Source: Yersinia frederiksenii ATCC 33641 (GTDB taxonomy: Bacteria; Pseudomonadota; Gammaproteobacteria; Enterobacterales; Enterobacteriaceae). Taken from it: 64,000 nt of DNA. Below are positions 29,823 through 39,629 of this stretch, piece after piece; within the stretch, counting starts at the first letter, position 1, and each line of letters opens with the position of its first letter. The stretch lies in the NCBI RefSeq assembly GCF_000754805.1, contig NZ_KN150731.1, positions 3,211,886-3,275,885 on the forward strand, in the 5' to 3' direction. The notes beneath the pieces were generated by a model that had not been told where the DNA came from, did no database searches, and was given only the letters and a program-made list of their open reading frames with translations. The translations under genes and the position numbers were made by a program.

Positions 29823-30741
29823 AATAGTTCTCCTTGAGATTGTTAATAATATGTCAATCAAAAGTTAATTATAGTGTGAGAGGCTGTTTTGTTTCTTTTT
29901 TGGGCGACAGATCACGCATAAAAGATGTTGATTTAGTGACTTACTTAATGCGTTGCGTGGTGAATCGATATCTTAATGATAGGAGAGGCGCGATGTGGTT
30001 ATGTAATAAAGGAAAGAAATGTGCTCGTCAGCTCGTTTTTAGTATGAAAAGGGGATATTGATAGGCCTTGGTAATGAAAAGCATTAACTTTGCGTGATTA
30101 ATGCAAATCAATGTAAGTTGTTAACTAAAAAATAATATATTAATTTACAACTGGAGTGGGAGTATTATTTTAATATCTCACCGGAATTAAAAAACGGTAT
30201 ATATTCCAACTTGAAATATTCATATAAAAATAAAAAATTCTCATGGCACAAATAGAATTTTTAATATCTTTATTTTCTTAATTTATGACCTCATTCTTTC
30301 CCTAAAAAATAGACTTTGGTTGCAGAGTATCCAAAATTAGCGGAGAATTGCGATAGTGGATATTAACAAAGTACATACATTTATCATCAAAAAATAAAAC
30401 ATAATCAAAATTTATGTGGCAATTTAATTTAGCTTACTTTCTATACTCATTGCTCTGGGTGTTATTTGTCATTGATGTATTTTACTGTTTTAATAACAAA
30501 TATTTACTACGAACCAATGGCTTTTTTTGACTTATCTTATCCAGAGTGTCCATGTAGGCTGAGTGTAAACAAGGGTTGCAGAGAAGTGCCTGGAAGTGAT
30601 ACTGATTTAAAACGTGGACGGCTGGCGGGAGGCTGAGCCATAAGTTTTATCAACTATAGCCCCGTATTTAATGATTAAGTATTCTATTTGAGATGCTGGG
30701 TAACTTGCATTTTATGGAATGCTTTGAGGAATTTTTAGGGT
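29823..30741. other. Long AT-rich intergenic region between acs and gltP
   Basis: This 919-bp gap separates the divergent acs and gltP genes. A TATAAT on the minus strand at 29868-29873 is a reasonable -10 for acs, with no good -35, fitting an activator-dependent promoter. Short open frames inside have no good ribosome site and no family likeness. I see no convincing CRP site, terminator or RNA gene. Most of 30.1-30.5 kb is very AT-rich. Confidence 0.6.
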
Positions 30742-32055
30742 ATGAAAAGTGTAAAAGTAGGTCTGGCTTGGCAAATTCTCATTGCACTGGTTCTGGGTAT
30801 TTTGGTTGGTGCGATTTTACATAACCAAATTGAATCAAGAGAATGGCTAGTTAGTAATGTTTTAAGTCCTGCGGGTGATATTTTTATCCGCTTAATTAAA
30901 ATGATTGTTGTGCCGATTGTTATTTCAACTTTGATCGTCGGTATTGCGGGTGTGGGTGATGCTAAGAAATTGGGCCGAATTGGCTTGAAAACCATCATCT
31001 ATTTTGAAGTTATCACCACAATAGCCATTATCATCGGGATCACCTTGGCGAATGTATTCCAGCCAGGGCACGGCATTGATATGTCGGCATTGACTGTCGT
31101 TGATATATCTCAGTACGAAAAAACCACCGAACAAGTACAAAATGGTAGCCACAGTCTGGTGAGCACTATCTTGTCGTTGATTCCGGCCAACGTCTTTGCC
31201 TCAATGGCGAAAGGCGACATGTTACCGATTATCTTCTTCTCAGTGTTGTTTGGTTTAGGGCTGTCTTCATTGCCAAAAGAAACCAAAGAACCACTGTTGA
31301 ATGTGTTTAAAGCCGTTTCTGAAAGCATGTTCAAAGTCACACACATGATTATGCGCTATGCGCCTATCGGGGTGTTTGGCTTGATCTCGGTGACTGTCGC
31401 CAATTTTGGTTTTGCATCTCTTATCCCGCTCGCCAAGCTGGTTATTCTGGTGTACGCCGCTATTATTTTCTTTGCTTTAGTGGTCATGGGCACTGTGGCA
31501 AGAATATGTAAGTTGCGAATTTGGACTTTGATTCGAATTCTCAAAGATGAGCTGATTCTGGCCTATTCTACGGCCAGCTCTGAAACAGTATTACCGCGAA
31601 TCATTGAAAAAATGGAAGCTTATGGTGCGCCAAAATCCATCACCAGCTTTGTCGTACCGACTGGATATTCATTTAATCTTGATGGCTCCACACTTTATCA
31701 AAGTATCGCGGCCATATTTATTGCCCAGCTATACGGTATTGAACTCTCCATCGGACAAGAGATTATTCTGGTTCTGACTTTAATGGTCACTTCGAAAGGT
31801 ATTGCCGGTGTTCCGGGCGTCTCTTTTGTTGTTCTGCTGGCAACACTAGGCAGTGTGGGCATTCCGTTGGAGGGGTTGGCCTTTATTGCGGGTGTAGACC
31901 GTATTTTAGATATGGCACGTACGGCACTCAATGTGGTGGGAAATGCATTAGCGGTATTGGTTATCGCCAAGTGGGAACATCAATTTGATCATAAAAAAGC
32001 TAAGGCTTATGAAAAAGCGTTGTTTGCACCGAAACAGACACCTGTTGAAAACTAG
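30742..32055 (+). CDS. gltP: Glutamate/aspartate:proton symporter GltP
   Basis: GltP imports glutamate and aspartate with protons across the inner membrane. The 437-residue protein is closely similar to E. coli GltP. It shows the serine-rich re-entrant loop AYSTASSETVLPRIIEKM and the substrate-site helices around PTGYSFNLDGSTLYQ and DRILDMARTALNVVGNAL. An AGGG ribosome site precedes the ATG. It marks the left border of the T3SS island. Confidence 0.97.
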   Translation: MKSVKVGLAWQILIALVLGILVGAILHNQIESREWLVSNVLSPAGDIFIRLIKMIVVPIVISTLIVGIAGVGDAKKLGRIGLKTIIYFEVITTIAIIIGITLANVFQPGHGIDMSALTVVDISQYEKTTEQVQNGSHSLVSTILSLIPANVFASMAKGDMLPIIFFSVLFGLGLSSLPKETKEPLLNVFKAVSESMFKVTHMIMRYAPIGVFGLISVTVANFGFASLIPLAKLVILVYAAIIFFALVVMGTVARICKLRIWTLIRILKDELILAYSTASSETVLPRIIEKMEAYGAPKSITSFVVPTGYSFNLDGSTLYQSIAAIFIAQLYGIELSIGQEIILVLTLMVTSKGIAGVPGVSFVVLLATLGSVGIPLEGLAFIAGVDRILDMARTALNVVGNALAVLVIAKWEHQFDHKKAKAYEKALFAPKQTPVEN

Positions 32056-32077
32056 CGGTTAAGTTATCTGTCAGCCA

Positions 32078-32116
32078 AAACCCCCTGTTAGAGTAATACT
32101 AATAGGGGGTTTTATT
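32078..32116 (+). terminator. Intrinsic terminator of gltP
   Basis: Stem CCCCCTGTTAG/CTAATAGGGGG (one G-T pair) with a 7-base loop, preceded by AAAA and followed by TTTTATTTTT. It should also shield gltP from the converging regulator gene. Confidence 0.92.
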
Positions 32117-32162
32117 TTTAAGTGTCATAAGGAATAAGTGTGCAGGTGATTGACGGACATAA

Positions 32163-32792
32163 TTAATTTAAGCCTAGGCGATATGACCAGTGAATCAGCT
32201 CGGCAACTTTGTGGACATCCAGTTTTTTCATCATATTAAGGCGATGGGTTTCAACGGTTTTTTGGCTGATCGACAGCTGGTCAGCAATAATACGGTTACA
32301 AGAACCTTCAGTGATCAGTTTTAAAACCTGTCTCTCGCGCGGTGTTAATACGGCTTGATTAGTATCAGTGCCTTGGGCCAGTTTATTCATCAGAACATTA
32401 TTGAGTGCAGGGTCAATATAGCGCTTGCCTACGGCGACAGTTTGAATGGCTGCCATTAGGATCTGCTGTGGGCTTTTCTTTAGTACATAACCTAGAGCAC
32501 CATTGTTTAATGTTCTGCTAGCATAGTGTTCTTCATTACGTGCTGTTAATGCCAGTATCTTCATGGTTGGCCAGCGACGAAGAAGCTGAATAATCACATC
32601 CAGGCCATCCATCCCCGGTAGCCCCAAATCAATGATGACAATGTCTGGTTCGGTCTGACGGCATAAATTATAAACATCCAGCCCATTTTCCGCCTGACCA
32701 ACAATTTGATAGCGGGAGTAAGTCATAAGCATATTTTTAATGCCATTAATAATTAGCTCATGATCGTCGACAATTAATAATTTAGTATTCAT
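32163..32792 (-). CDS. ssrB: SsrB-like response regulator of the T3SS
   Basis: The 209-residue protein is a NarL/FixJ-type response regulator. The receiver domain has acidic pocket D9-D10 and phosphoacceptor D55 (VIIDLGLPGMDG). The C-terminal LuxR-type helix-turn-helix is at about residues 145-205 (LTPRERQVLKLITEG). It lies 24 bp after the sensor kinase gene and faces the T3SS locus, the same pairing as SsrA-SsrB of SPI-2. It is inferred to activate the divergent secretion genes. Confidence 0.9.
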   Translation of the reverse strand: MNTKLLIVDDHELIINGIKNMLMTYSRYQIVGQAENGLDVYNLCRQTEPDIVIIDLGLPGMDGLDVIIQLLRRWPTMKILALTARNEEHYASRTLNNGALGYVLKKSPQQILMAAIQTVAVGKRYIDPALNNVLMNKLAQGTDTNQAVLTPRERQVLKLITEGSCNRIIADQLSISQKTVETHRLNMMKKLDVHKVAELIHWSYRLGLN

Positions 32793-32816
32793 ATAGTTAT
32801 TCCTTTACCTGATGAT

Positions 32817-35627
32817 TTAAATGGAGTCGGGAAGACTCCGAGGCTGAAACAGCCCATGGATTATCTCGTCGAGGCGAGTGATGTCTTGTTGTGTAATGGT
32901 TTCCTGAGCTTCTATTGCTATTTCCAGTTGAATTACGGCGTCGTGCAATACAATGAGTCCTGCTTGTCCGGCACAGCCTTTCAGCGTATGTAGGTGCTCT
33001 GATAATGTAGGTATATGAACTAGGGAGTTTCTAGCCTGCTGCAACAACAGCTGCAGTGATTGTGCTAATTTAAGATGGAGTGAGGGATCAGCCAAATCTA
33101 ATAATGGCTTGGGCGCTGATATTTGGGGTGTGAGATTAATCCCACGTTCGAGTTGAAATTGTGCTGCCAGGTCTAATATTTCAGCCAATTGACAGAAAGT
33201 GACGGGTTTCGAGAGATAATGATTCATCCCTGCCTGATAAGCTTTTATTTTTTCGTCTGGATTAGCATTTGCGCTCAATGCCGTTATCATGCCGCAATTA
33301 TCTCTATTAGCCACATCATTGCGCCAATATCGAGTTGTTGTTAGCCCATCCATACCCGGCATACGTATATCCATCAGCACCAGGTCGAAACGCTGAGTTT
33401 GACCGATGCTTAACGCCACTTCGCCACTCTCTGCCAATGTAACCTGATGGCCTAACTCTTGTAGCATCATGCCAACAATGTCACGATTAGTTTCTGCATC
33501 GTCGACTAATAATATAGCCATCTGCCATGGCTGTAATGGCAGGTTTTGTTTTGTCTCTTGCTGATACGGTATTAGTTGATTTTGAATATCCAGATATTTT
33601 TTTACTTTGGTATATAAGCGGCCGGGCAAATAGCATAATTCGTTATCAGTCAGAAGTGTCTGCTGCATGCTTAACGATTGATTACTCTCTGTTAGGCAGG
33701 TAACTCCCCAAGCAGATAATTGAGCATGTAAGGGGAGTGGTGCATAGCATTCACCCTGAAAAGGTGTGGCTCCCGCTATTCCACTAAAGGGTAGGATTAA
33801 TACGAAACGACTACCACAGTTAGGTTGGCTATACAGGGTAATCTGCCCCCCCATCATTCTTGCCAGATTATCTGCAATAGTGAGTCCTAAACCGGTTCCT
33901 TGCCCATAGTCGCTGGTCTGGGCAAAGGGGCGAAATATCTGCTGTTGATGCTGTAAATCAATACCACAACCGGTATCTTCCACGGTAAAGCAAAGTTGAC
34001 TGTCTTCACGTTCAACATTAAGGCGTATATGGCCCTGCTGCGTAAACTTAACGGCATTGCCCAATAAATTAATCAAAATCTGTTTGAGTCGCTGACCATC
34101 CAGAACAAGTTGCAGTGGTACTTCTGCACTGACGTAGGTCGAGAGAGTAATTGCTTTACTCAAAACTTGGCTGTGAATAGTTAACATTGCTTGATCCAAT
34201 AAAGGCAATATGGCCGTTCTCTCTTGGGCTAATTCTAATTGACCTGATTCAATACGAGAGAAATCCAAGAGATTATTGATTATTGCTAATAAAGAGTGCG
34301 AACACTGGCGGGCGGTTTCTGCTAAACGATTTTGTGCTGATGTCAGAGGGGTATTTTGTAATAGTTCGATCGCGCCCAAAGCACCATTTAGTGGGGTACG
34401 GATTTCATGGCTTATGGTTGTCAGATGTTCGCTCTTACGATGGTTGGCTTGTTCTGCAGCTTGTTTTGATTTTGCCAACGCGAGTGTACGTTCCTTTACT
34501 TTTATTTCCAATGTATCGTATTGCTCATTCAACTTATCCAGCAACTTGTTGTAAGCACAAGCTATGTTCCCTAATTCATCCATTCGCTTAATGGGCAAAC
34601 GCGGCTCCATAGCCTGTGGACTCGTCGCTCCAATAATATTGACGAAATTCCACAAGGGAATGGCGAGGTAATATCGTAGTAATAAGAAAAGTATCAGAGT
34701 AAGTAGCAGTAAAATAGCCAGCGCAAAGGGAAGTTGATGCAACGCAGGTTTTGCTGCTTCCCAGGCAAAACCTATTCGCGGATAAATAACTAATTGTTGC
34801 CAGCCTGGGCCTTTTAGCTGAGTTCGGAATACCAGATAATCGGAGGTCTGTTGCCAGCCATCATGCAACTTACTATTTTTTAGTTGCTTAAGGATTTCAT
34901 ATAACTGACTCGACGGTATATTTTGGGTGGACATTGACAGTAACTCACCATATTGGTCCAGCCATAAATTAATATCTCGTTGTTCTATTGGTTGATTATA
35001 TGTGACTAATTCATTCAGTTTTAATGAAAATCCAGCCAATGCGCCCGTTTGGTCGCACGCAGCAACAGAGATATGCCAGCCACTTTGTGGAGTATAAGTC
35101 GGCATACCCCAAAAAATATTATCGTGGGTGGGGAATATGGGGAGTAGCTGTAATTCTTTTCGCCGTTGCTTCAAATAATCATTGGATACTTCTTGTGGTT
35201 TAAAAATGGTAATTCCATCTTTTCTATTAATTGTAAAACTATCAAGATAATAGGTTTGACCAGCAGTGCCGTAAGCTTGTGTTATTGGAAGGCTATGCTT
35301 AGATTGAGGAGAATTGCAGTTCACTGAATTAATAAGATTATTGTTATTAATATCATTTTTTTTGAAGGAGACAGGTAATGGCCTGCCAGCTTGATAATTT
35401 ACCTGGCTATTGATAAGTGAGGTCGCATCCCGCTCTGCCCCTTCAAACTGGTAGTTACTCAAATCTGTGCGTAATAAGGCCATGTGTGTTAATTTATTCA
35501 CTAATCTCTTACGTGTATTCTCATATGAAAAGAATGCCGTTGTTGCAATTGAAATTAGCCAAATAGCCGTCAAAGCTATGCCTAGTAATAGTGTCAATCG
35601 AGTGACGAGTGATGATGAATTTTCCAT
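32817..35627 (-). CDS. ssrA: SsrA-like tripartite hybrid sensor kinase
   Basis: The 936-residue inner-membrane kinase has a first membrane helix near residues 9-30, a periplasmic domain of about 270 residues and a second helix near residue 310 (FALAILLLLTLILFLLL). HAMP-like and histidine kinase domains follow with H407 in SHEIRTPLNG and ATP motifs DTGCGID and GQGTGLGL. A receiver domain has D753 (LMDIRMPGMDG), and an HPt domain has H880 (LHTLKGCAG). The start at 35627 is chosen because AGGTG lies at proper spacing. Domain order and position match SsrA of SPI-2. Confidence 0.91.
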   Translation of the reverse strand: MENSSSLVTRLTLLLGIALTAIWLISIATTAFFSYENTRKRLVNKLTHMALLRTDLSNYQFEGAERDATSLINSQVNYQAGRPLPVSFKKNDINNNNLINSVNCNSPQSKHSLPITQAYGTAGQTYYLDSFTINRKDGITIFKPQEVSNDYLKQRRKELQLLPIFPTHDNIFWGMPTYTPQSGWHISVAACDQTGALAGFSLKLNELVTYNQPIEQRDINLWLDQYGELLSMSTQNIPSSQLYEILKQLKNSKLHDGWQQTSDYLVFRTQLKGPGWQQLVIYPRIGFAWEAAKPALHQLPFALAILLLLTLILFLLLRYYLAIPLWNFVNIIGATSPQAMEPRLPIKRMDELGNIACAYNKLLDKLNEQYDTLEIKVKERTLALAKSKQAAEQANHRKSEHLTTISHEIRTPLNGALGAIELLQNTPLTSAQNRLAETARQCSHSLLAIINNLLDFSRIESGQLELAQERTAILPLLDQAMLTIHSQVLSKAITLSTYVSAEVPLQLVLDGQRLKQILINLLGNAVKFTQQGHIRLNVEREDSQLCFTVEDTGCGIDLQHQQQIFRPFAQTSDYGQGTGLGLTIADNLARMMGGQITLYSQPNCGSRFVLILPFSGIAGATPFQGECYAPLPLHAQLSAWGVTCLTESNQSLSMQQTLLTDNELCYLPGRLYTKVKKYLDIQNQLIPYQQETKQNLPLQPWQMAILLVDDAETNRDIVGMMLQELGHQVTLAESGEVALSIGQTQRFDLVLMDIRMPGMDGLTTTRYWRNDVANRDNCGMITALSANANPDEKIKAYQAGMNHYLSKPVTFCQLAEILDLAAQFQLERGINLTPQISAPKPLLDLADPSLHLKLAQSLQLLLQQARNSLVHIPTLSEHLHTLKGCAGQAGLIVLHDAVIQLEIAIEAQETITQQDITRLDEIIHGLFQPRSLPDSI

Positions 35628-35669
35628 AATAGTCACCTGACTGTTTTTTTCAGTACGCCACAGTCAAAA

Positions 35670-35681
35670 CTTGATATCAAG
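35670..35681. promoter_or_regulatory. Palindrome in the divergent ssrA-ssaB promoter region
   Basis: CTTGATATCAAG is a perfect 12-bp palindrome in the 188-bp gap between the kinase gene and ssaB. A dimeric regulator such as the SsrB-like protein could bind here, but nothing beyond position and symmetry supports it. Confidence 0.3.
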
Positions 35682-35815
35682 AATTACACTAATTTGATCG
35701 CTACTTGTTATAGATTCATTTAATTCTGGAAAAAGAGTAAATCAGGCTTTTGCTGTATAACGAATGTTTAATTACGGAGGATAATTGCTGTGTGGTATTT
35801 CAGGAGTAACCGCTG

Positions 35816-36250
35816 ATGCTGGAAATATTGAAGATGCAGCCTTTAGTCAGAGACATTGATTTCTCAGATAAAAATATGGCGAAATTTACGTTGAATGAGA
35901 TTCCCGCCAGAGCAGTGGATTATAACCATTCCATTTGCATGGGGATTTTTTTTATAGAGAAAAAAATGATATCAGATACAGTTATTCACTATATCACTCT
36001 CATGCTGGTCGCTCTTGACGATACTCAGGATTGTGCTTTACAGCTTAAAGATGGTTATTGGTGGTTTTGGTGTCGATATACTATTGATGATAGAGATAAT
36101 ATAAAGAATACGCGTCATTATTTATCAGTAAAGTTAGAGCAAATTTATGCTGTTATTCAGTATCTTAATTCATTGGCAGTCACCGTAAATTCTTCTAAAT
36201 CAAATGTCTTATGTGAGAATGAAAAGAACATAGGCAAGGTTATTTCATGA
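35816..36250 (+). CDS. ssaB: SsaB/SpiC-like T3SS secretion-switch protein
   Basis: This 144-residue protein resembles Salmonella SsaB (SpiC). Aligned by eye, LEILKMQPLVRDI matches LAVLKGIPLIQDI, IPARA matches HPARG, and YITLMLVALDDTQDCALQL matches the same segment of SpiC. SsaB works with SsaL and SsaM to order translocator secretion before effectors. It is the first gene of the rightward T3SS block, with AGGAG before the ATG, and overlaps sctC by 4 bp. The C-terminal 20 residues are extra. Confidence 0.82.
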   Translation: MLEILKMQPLVRDIDFSDKNMAKFTLNEIPARAVDYNHSICMGIFFIEKKMISDTVIHYITLMLVALDDTQDCALQLKDGYWWFWCRYTIDDRDNIKNTRHYLSVKLEQIYAVIQYLNSLAVTVNSSKSNVLCENEKNIGKVIS

Positions 36251-37728
36251 AAGAGATTACTGGCTTGATATTGCTGCTTTTTATGCCGTTGGCCTATGGG
36301 AAAAACATTCCATGGCAAGGCGAACCTTTCTTTATTTATAGCCGTGGCATAACCGTATCAAATTTGTTGGAAGACTTAGGGATGAACTATGGTGTTTCAG
36401 TCATCGTTAGCCCTGAAATAAATGAAAGATTCAGTGGGAAAATCCTGGATAAGACACCGGACCAAATACTCACCGAGTTAGCCGGGTTATACAATATTAC
36501 GTGGTACTACGATGGCGAAATACTCTATTTCTATAAGACCCAATCCATCAGAAAGGCGTTTATATCACCAGATGGGCTATCGACGACCACACTAATCAAG
36601 TATCTCCAGCACAGTGAGGTACCTGCGGGTAAGAATTGCGCAGTAAAGGCTATTTCTCGTCTTGATGCAATTGAGGTTACTGGCGTACCTATTTGCATAG
36701 AGCGGGTGACGACACTGAGCAAAATGTTGTCTTCACAAGTTCGTAAACAAAGCCAAAATAAAGAAACAGTAAAAGTCTTCCAGCTAAAATATGCTTCTGC
36801 GGCCGACTCAAGCTATCAGTACCGTGATCAATTGGTCAAGCTTCCTGGTCTGGTAAGTGTGTTACGCGAGATGAGTGCCGGCAATAATCTGCCTTTGGTT
36901 GGTGTAAAAGATCAAGGAGATACTCCTGTCAGTGTACCGCTTTTCTCTGCTGACCCTCGACAAAATGCTGTTATTATCCGTGATCGTCAAGTCAATATGC
37001 CGCTCTATGGTAGTTTGATTGCACAATTAGATCAGCGGCCAGTTCAAATCGAAATCTCAGTAACTATTATTGATGTAGATGCTGGGGATATTAGCCAACT
37101 TGGTATCGATTGGTCAGCGTCTACCTCTATTGGTGGGGCAGGGATCTCATTTAATAGTGGCAATGCCAAAAGCAATGCCGATGGATTCTCCACTGTGATT
37201 GGTGATACCGGAAACTTTATGGTTCGTCTGAATGCATTACAAAAAAACTCAAGAGCCAGAGTTTTATCTCGTCCATCGGTTGTTACCTTGAATAATATTC
37301 AAGCGGTATTAGATAAAAATGTAACATTTTATACAAAGTTGCAAGGTGACAAAGTGGCAAAGTTGGAATCAGTAACATCAGGTTCATTATTACGAGTGAC
37401 ACCAAGAATGATTAATTCTGATGGTGTAAAAGAAGTTATGCTTAACCTTAATATACAGGATGGCCAACAACAGGCACCTATCAGCAGCAGTGAACCTCTA
37501 CCTGAAATTCAAAATTCTGATATTTCGACTCAGGCTACCTTGCGTGTTGGGCAAAGTTTACTCTTGGGTGGGTTCATTCAAGACAAGCAAATTGAATCGC
37601 AAAACAAAATACCACTATTGGGTGATATTCCTTTATTGGGTGGATTGTTTCGTAGTACCGAGAAGCAATCTCATAGTGTTGTCCGGCTATTTCTAATCAA
37701 GGCCGTACCGGTTAACACAGGGGAATAA
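36247..37728 (+). CDS. sctC: T3SS outer-membrane secretin SctC (SsaC-like)
   Basis: The secretin forms the outer-membrane ring of the injectisome. The 493-residue protein has a signal peptide (MKEITGLILLLFMPLAYG) and N-terminal ring domains. The C-terminal secretin domain has the conserved ARVLSRPSVVTLNN segment, VGQSLLLGGFIQD and IPLLGDIPLLGGLF. Length is close to SsaC (about 497). It overlaps ssaB and lies one base before sctD. Confidence 0.96.
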   Translation: MKEITGLILLLFMPLAYGKNIPWQGEPFFIYSRGITVSNLLEDLGMNYGVSVIVSPEINERFSGKILDKTPDQILTELAGLYNITWYYDGEILYFYKTQSIRKAFISPDGLSTTTLIKYLQHSEVPAGKNCAVKAISRLDAIEVTGVPICIERVTTLSKMLSSQVRKQSQNKETVKVFQLKYASAADSSYQYRDQLVKLPGLVSVLREMSAGNNLPLVGVKDQGDTPVSVPLFSADPRQNAVIIRDRQVNMPLYGSLIAQLDQRPVQIEISVTIIDVDAGDISQLGIDWSASTSIGGAGISFNSGNAKSNADGFSTVIGDTGNFMVRLNALQKNSRARVLSRPSVVTLNNIQAVLDKNVTFYTKLQGDKVAKLESVTSGSLLRVTPRMINSDGVKEVMLNLNIQDGQQQAPISSSEPLPEIQNSDISTQATLRVGQSLLLGGFIQDKQIESQNKIPLLGDIPLLGGLFRSTEKQSHSVVRLFLIKAVPVNTGE

Positions 37729-37729
37729 T

Positions 37730-38944
37730 ATGGCAGTCAGATTCAAACTTCGTTTATTGAGTGGTGAGCTGAATGGACGTGAGTTGAACCTACCCGAGGG
37801 CGAATTTACTTTAGGAGAGCAAGGGTGTGATGTGCTCTTGCCATTACCTGAAGGGCAAGTGTTGACCTTGGTAATAAGTGAAAATCAAATAATGTTACAG
37901 GTGCCAGGGACTGTGTGGGTTAATGGTCTTAGGCACGACTTGCAACATCCTATTCCCTTACACCAAGTCATTGAGGCTGCTGGACTCGCATTGGTCCTCG
38001 GCGAGAAAACTGATGTTCTCAGTGGAATAAAAATACCCCACCGTGCAGGGGCTCGGTTATTACTTTGGCTATCTGTGGTGACATTTATACTATTGTTTCT
38101 GATCGTTATGCTTATATTTTGGTTTACACAGCAATCTAGCCGATTGTTTTCTTACCTGCCTCCTGATATTCCAACCCAATTATCAACGCAATTGGAACAG
38201 CCTGCTTTAGAGGGAATAAAGGCAGGTTGGTTATCGGATGGCAGTGTCATGCTAAGTGGGCACTGTACGTCATCCTCAGCGGTGATTCAGCTGCAAAATT
38301 TTCTGGTTAGAAATCAGATAGCCTTCCGAAATAAGTTAGTTTGTGATGATCACCTTACGGCCAGTGTCAGTGATGTATTACATCAATATGGCTATCAGGA
38401 TATCGAGGTTAGTACAGGAAAAACCCCCGGAAATGTTATTCTCTACGGGGCAATTGAGATGGGAGAACACTGGGTAAAAGTGCAGGAAACACTGGCGACA
38501 GTTGCTGGGTTAAAAGGCTGGACAGTGGTTAATTCCCATAATGGACAAATTCCACGATTAGTTGAGCATCTGAGAGCGTTGGGATTATTAGGCTATCTGA
38601 GCATGACACAAAGTCCTAAAGATATTGTTATTAGTGGGGTGCTATCACCCGAGCAACAGCAGCAGCTTAAACAACTGCTGACAACAGTCGCTGAGCAGCA
38701 ATCTGAAGTATTACCCGTCAGATATCAGAATATCCCTGCCTCAGACCAAGCGGCTCAACTTCTTCCTGCCGCTATTATCAGCTATGGCGGAAATAGTCAT
38801 TCGAAATTTGTACAATTAGCCAATGGAACTCGCTTGCAGCAAGGAACCATATTGAAAAATGGTTATAAAATTATTTTTATCTCAGAGCTGGGTCTTTCAT
38901 TATTAAAAGAAAATAACTTAATACAAATACCAATGAACTTTTAA
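37730..38944 (+). CDS. sctD: T3SS inner-membrane ring protein SctD (SsaD-like)
   Basis: SctD forms the outer of the two inner-membrane rings. The 404-residue protein has an N-terminal FHA-like cytoplasmic domain (FKLRLLSGELNGRELNLPEG), one membrane helix at about residues 112-135 and a large periplasmic part. Length, topology and place behind sctC agree with SsaD. Confidence 0.93.
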   Translation: MAVRFKLRLLSGELNGRELNLPEGEFTLGEQGCDVLLPLPEGQVLTLVISENQIMLQVPGTVWVNGLRHDLQHPIPLHQVIEAAGLALVLGEKTDVLSGIKIPHRAGARLLLWLSVVTFILLFLIVMLIFWFTQQSSRLFSYLPPDIPTQLSTQLEQPALEGIKAGWLSDGSVMLSGHCTSSSAVIQLQNFLVRNQIAFRNKLVCDDHLTASVSDVLHQYGYQDIEVSTGKTPGNVILYGAIEMGEHWVKVQETLATVAGLKGWTVVNSHNGQIPRLVEHLRALGLLGYLSMTQSPKDIVISGVLSPEQQQQLKQLLTTVAEQQSEVLPVRYQNIPASDQAAQLLPAAIISYGGNSHSKFVQLANGTRLQQGTILKNGYKIIFISELGLSLLKENNLIQIPMNF

Positions 38945-38961
38945 CGATAGGTAAATAATTT

Positions 38962-39177
38962 ATGCGACATATTACAGAGCTGGAAGACTGTATTAAGTAT
39001 AAAGCTATATCAATCCAGCAGAAAAAAGCTTTATTGATAAAGGAGAAAATATTAATAACTCATCAATTGTCTATACAGCAAACACCTGATGATTATAAAA
39101 AACTAAATGATTTGATGCTGGCATTGAAGAGTGCAGAAACGATCATAGAAACACTAATTGTCCGCTATGAAAAATAA
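38962..39177 (+). CDS. ssaE: SsaE-like small T3SS chaperone
   Basis: A 71-residue, helical, charged protein of the SsaE/YscE type. By eye, ITELEDCI and ALKSAETIIETLIVRY match LTRLEDLL and AIEQAENIINIIYYRY of SsaE. In related systems it helps keep needle or translocator subunits unassembled in the cytoplasm. It sits directly after sctD as in SPI-2. Confidence 0.8.
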   Translation: MRHITELEDCIKYKAISIQQKKALLIKEKILITHQLSIQQTPDDYKKLNDLMLALKSAETIIETLIVRYEK

Positions 39178-39286
39178 ATTCATGTTCGGTGCCATTTCTT
39201 AAAATCACAATATAAATATAAAAGACAATAATTAACTATTAATCCATAGTAAATTTAACAACCATAAATAGAGAAGGAAATGTCAT

Positions 39287-39580
39287 ATGATTGATAATAA
39301 TCCTATTCAGTCAATGTTGGATGATTTGCAAGGGAGATATAGTAAGTTAAATTCTGATTTAGAGAAACTTAAGGATCATCAAAAAAATGTTGAGTTGTTG
39401 CAAAATCGTGCGAATTTTGATGATAAAGCAAGAGAAGTTCTCTTGCGATTAGATGCGGCATTTCCTGATGGTTTTAAAAAAGAAAAAACCAAAATAATGA
39501 GCTGTATTTCACAACTTAAAATACAGTTTAAACAATTGGAAACGCAGCTTGAAAATATGAATACTACAAATAATAAATAG
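39287..39580 (+). CDS. sseA: SseA-like translocator chaperone
   Basis: A 97-residue coiled-coil-forming protein. The segment FPDGFKKEK followed by ISQLKIQFKQLETQLENMN resembles the LFPQG and VSLFKQLEVRLKQLN stretch of SseA. SseA is the chaperone of the translocators SseB and SseD, and sseB follows 49 bp downstream. The gene is very AT-rich; an AGAAGGAA site precedes the ATG. Confidence 0.8.
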   Translation: MIDNNPIQSMLDDLQGRYSKLNSDLEKLKDHQKNVELLQNRANFDDKAREVLLRLDAAFPDGFKKEKTKIMSCISQLKIQFKQLETQLENMNTTNNK

Positions 39581-39629
39581 TTGCATTCTTTCTTAAAGAT
39601 CCCTTTAACAAGAATATAGGAGTATCTAT

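Noticed and set aside
29834-30061. Short open frame of 75 codons in the acs-gltP gap
   Set aside because: No ribosome site, no signal or domain, and composition like the surrounding non-coding DNA.
30060-30130. Possible CRP or other activator site (TGCGTGATTAATGCA) upstream of acs
   Set aside because: The match to TGTGA-N6-TCACA is poor and its distance from the acs -10 does not fit.
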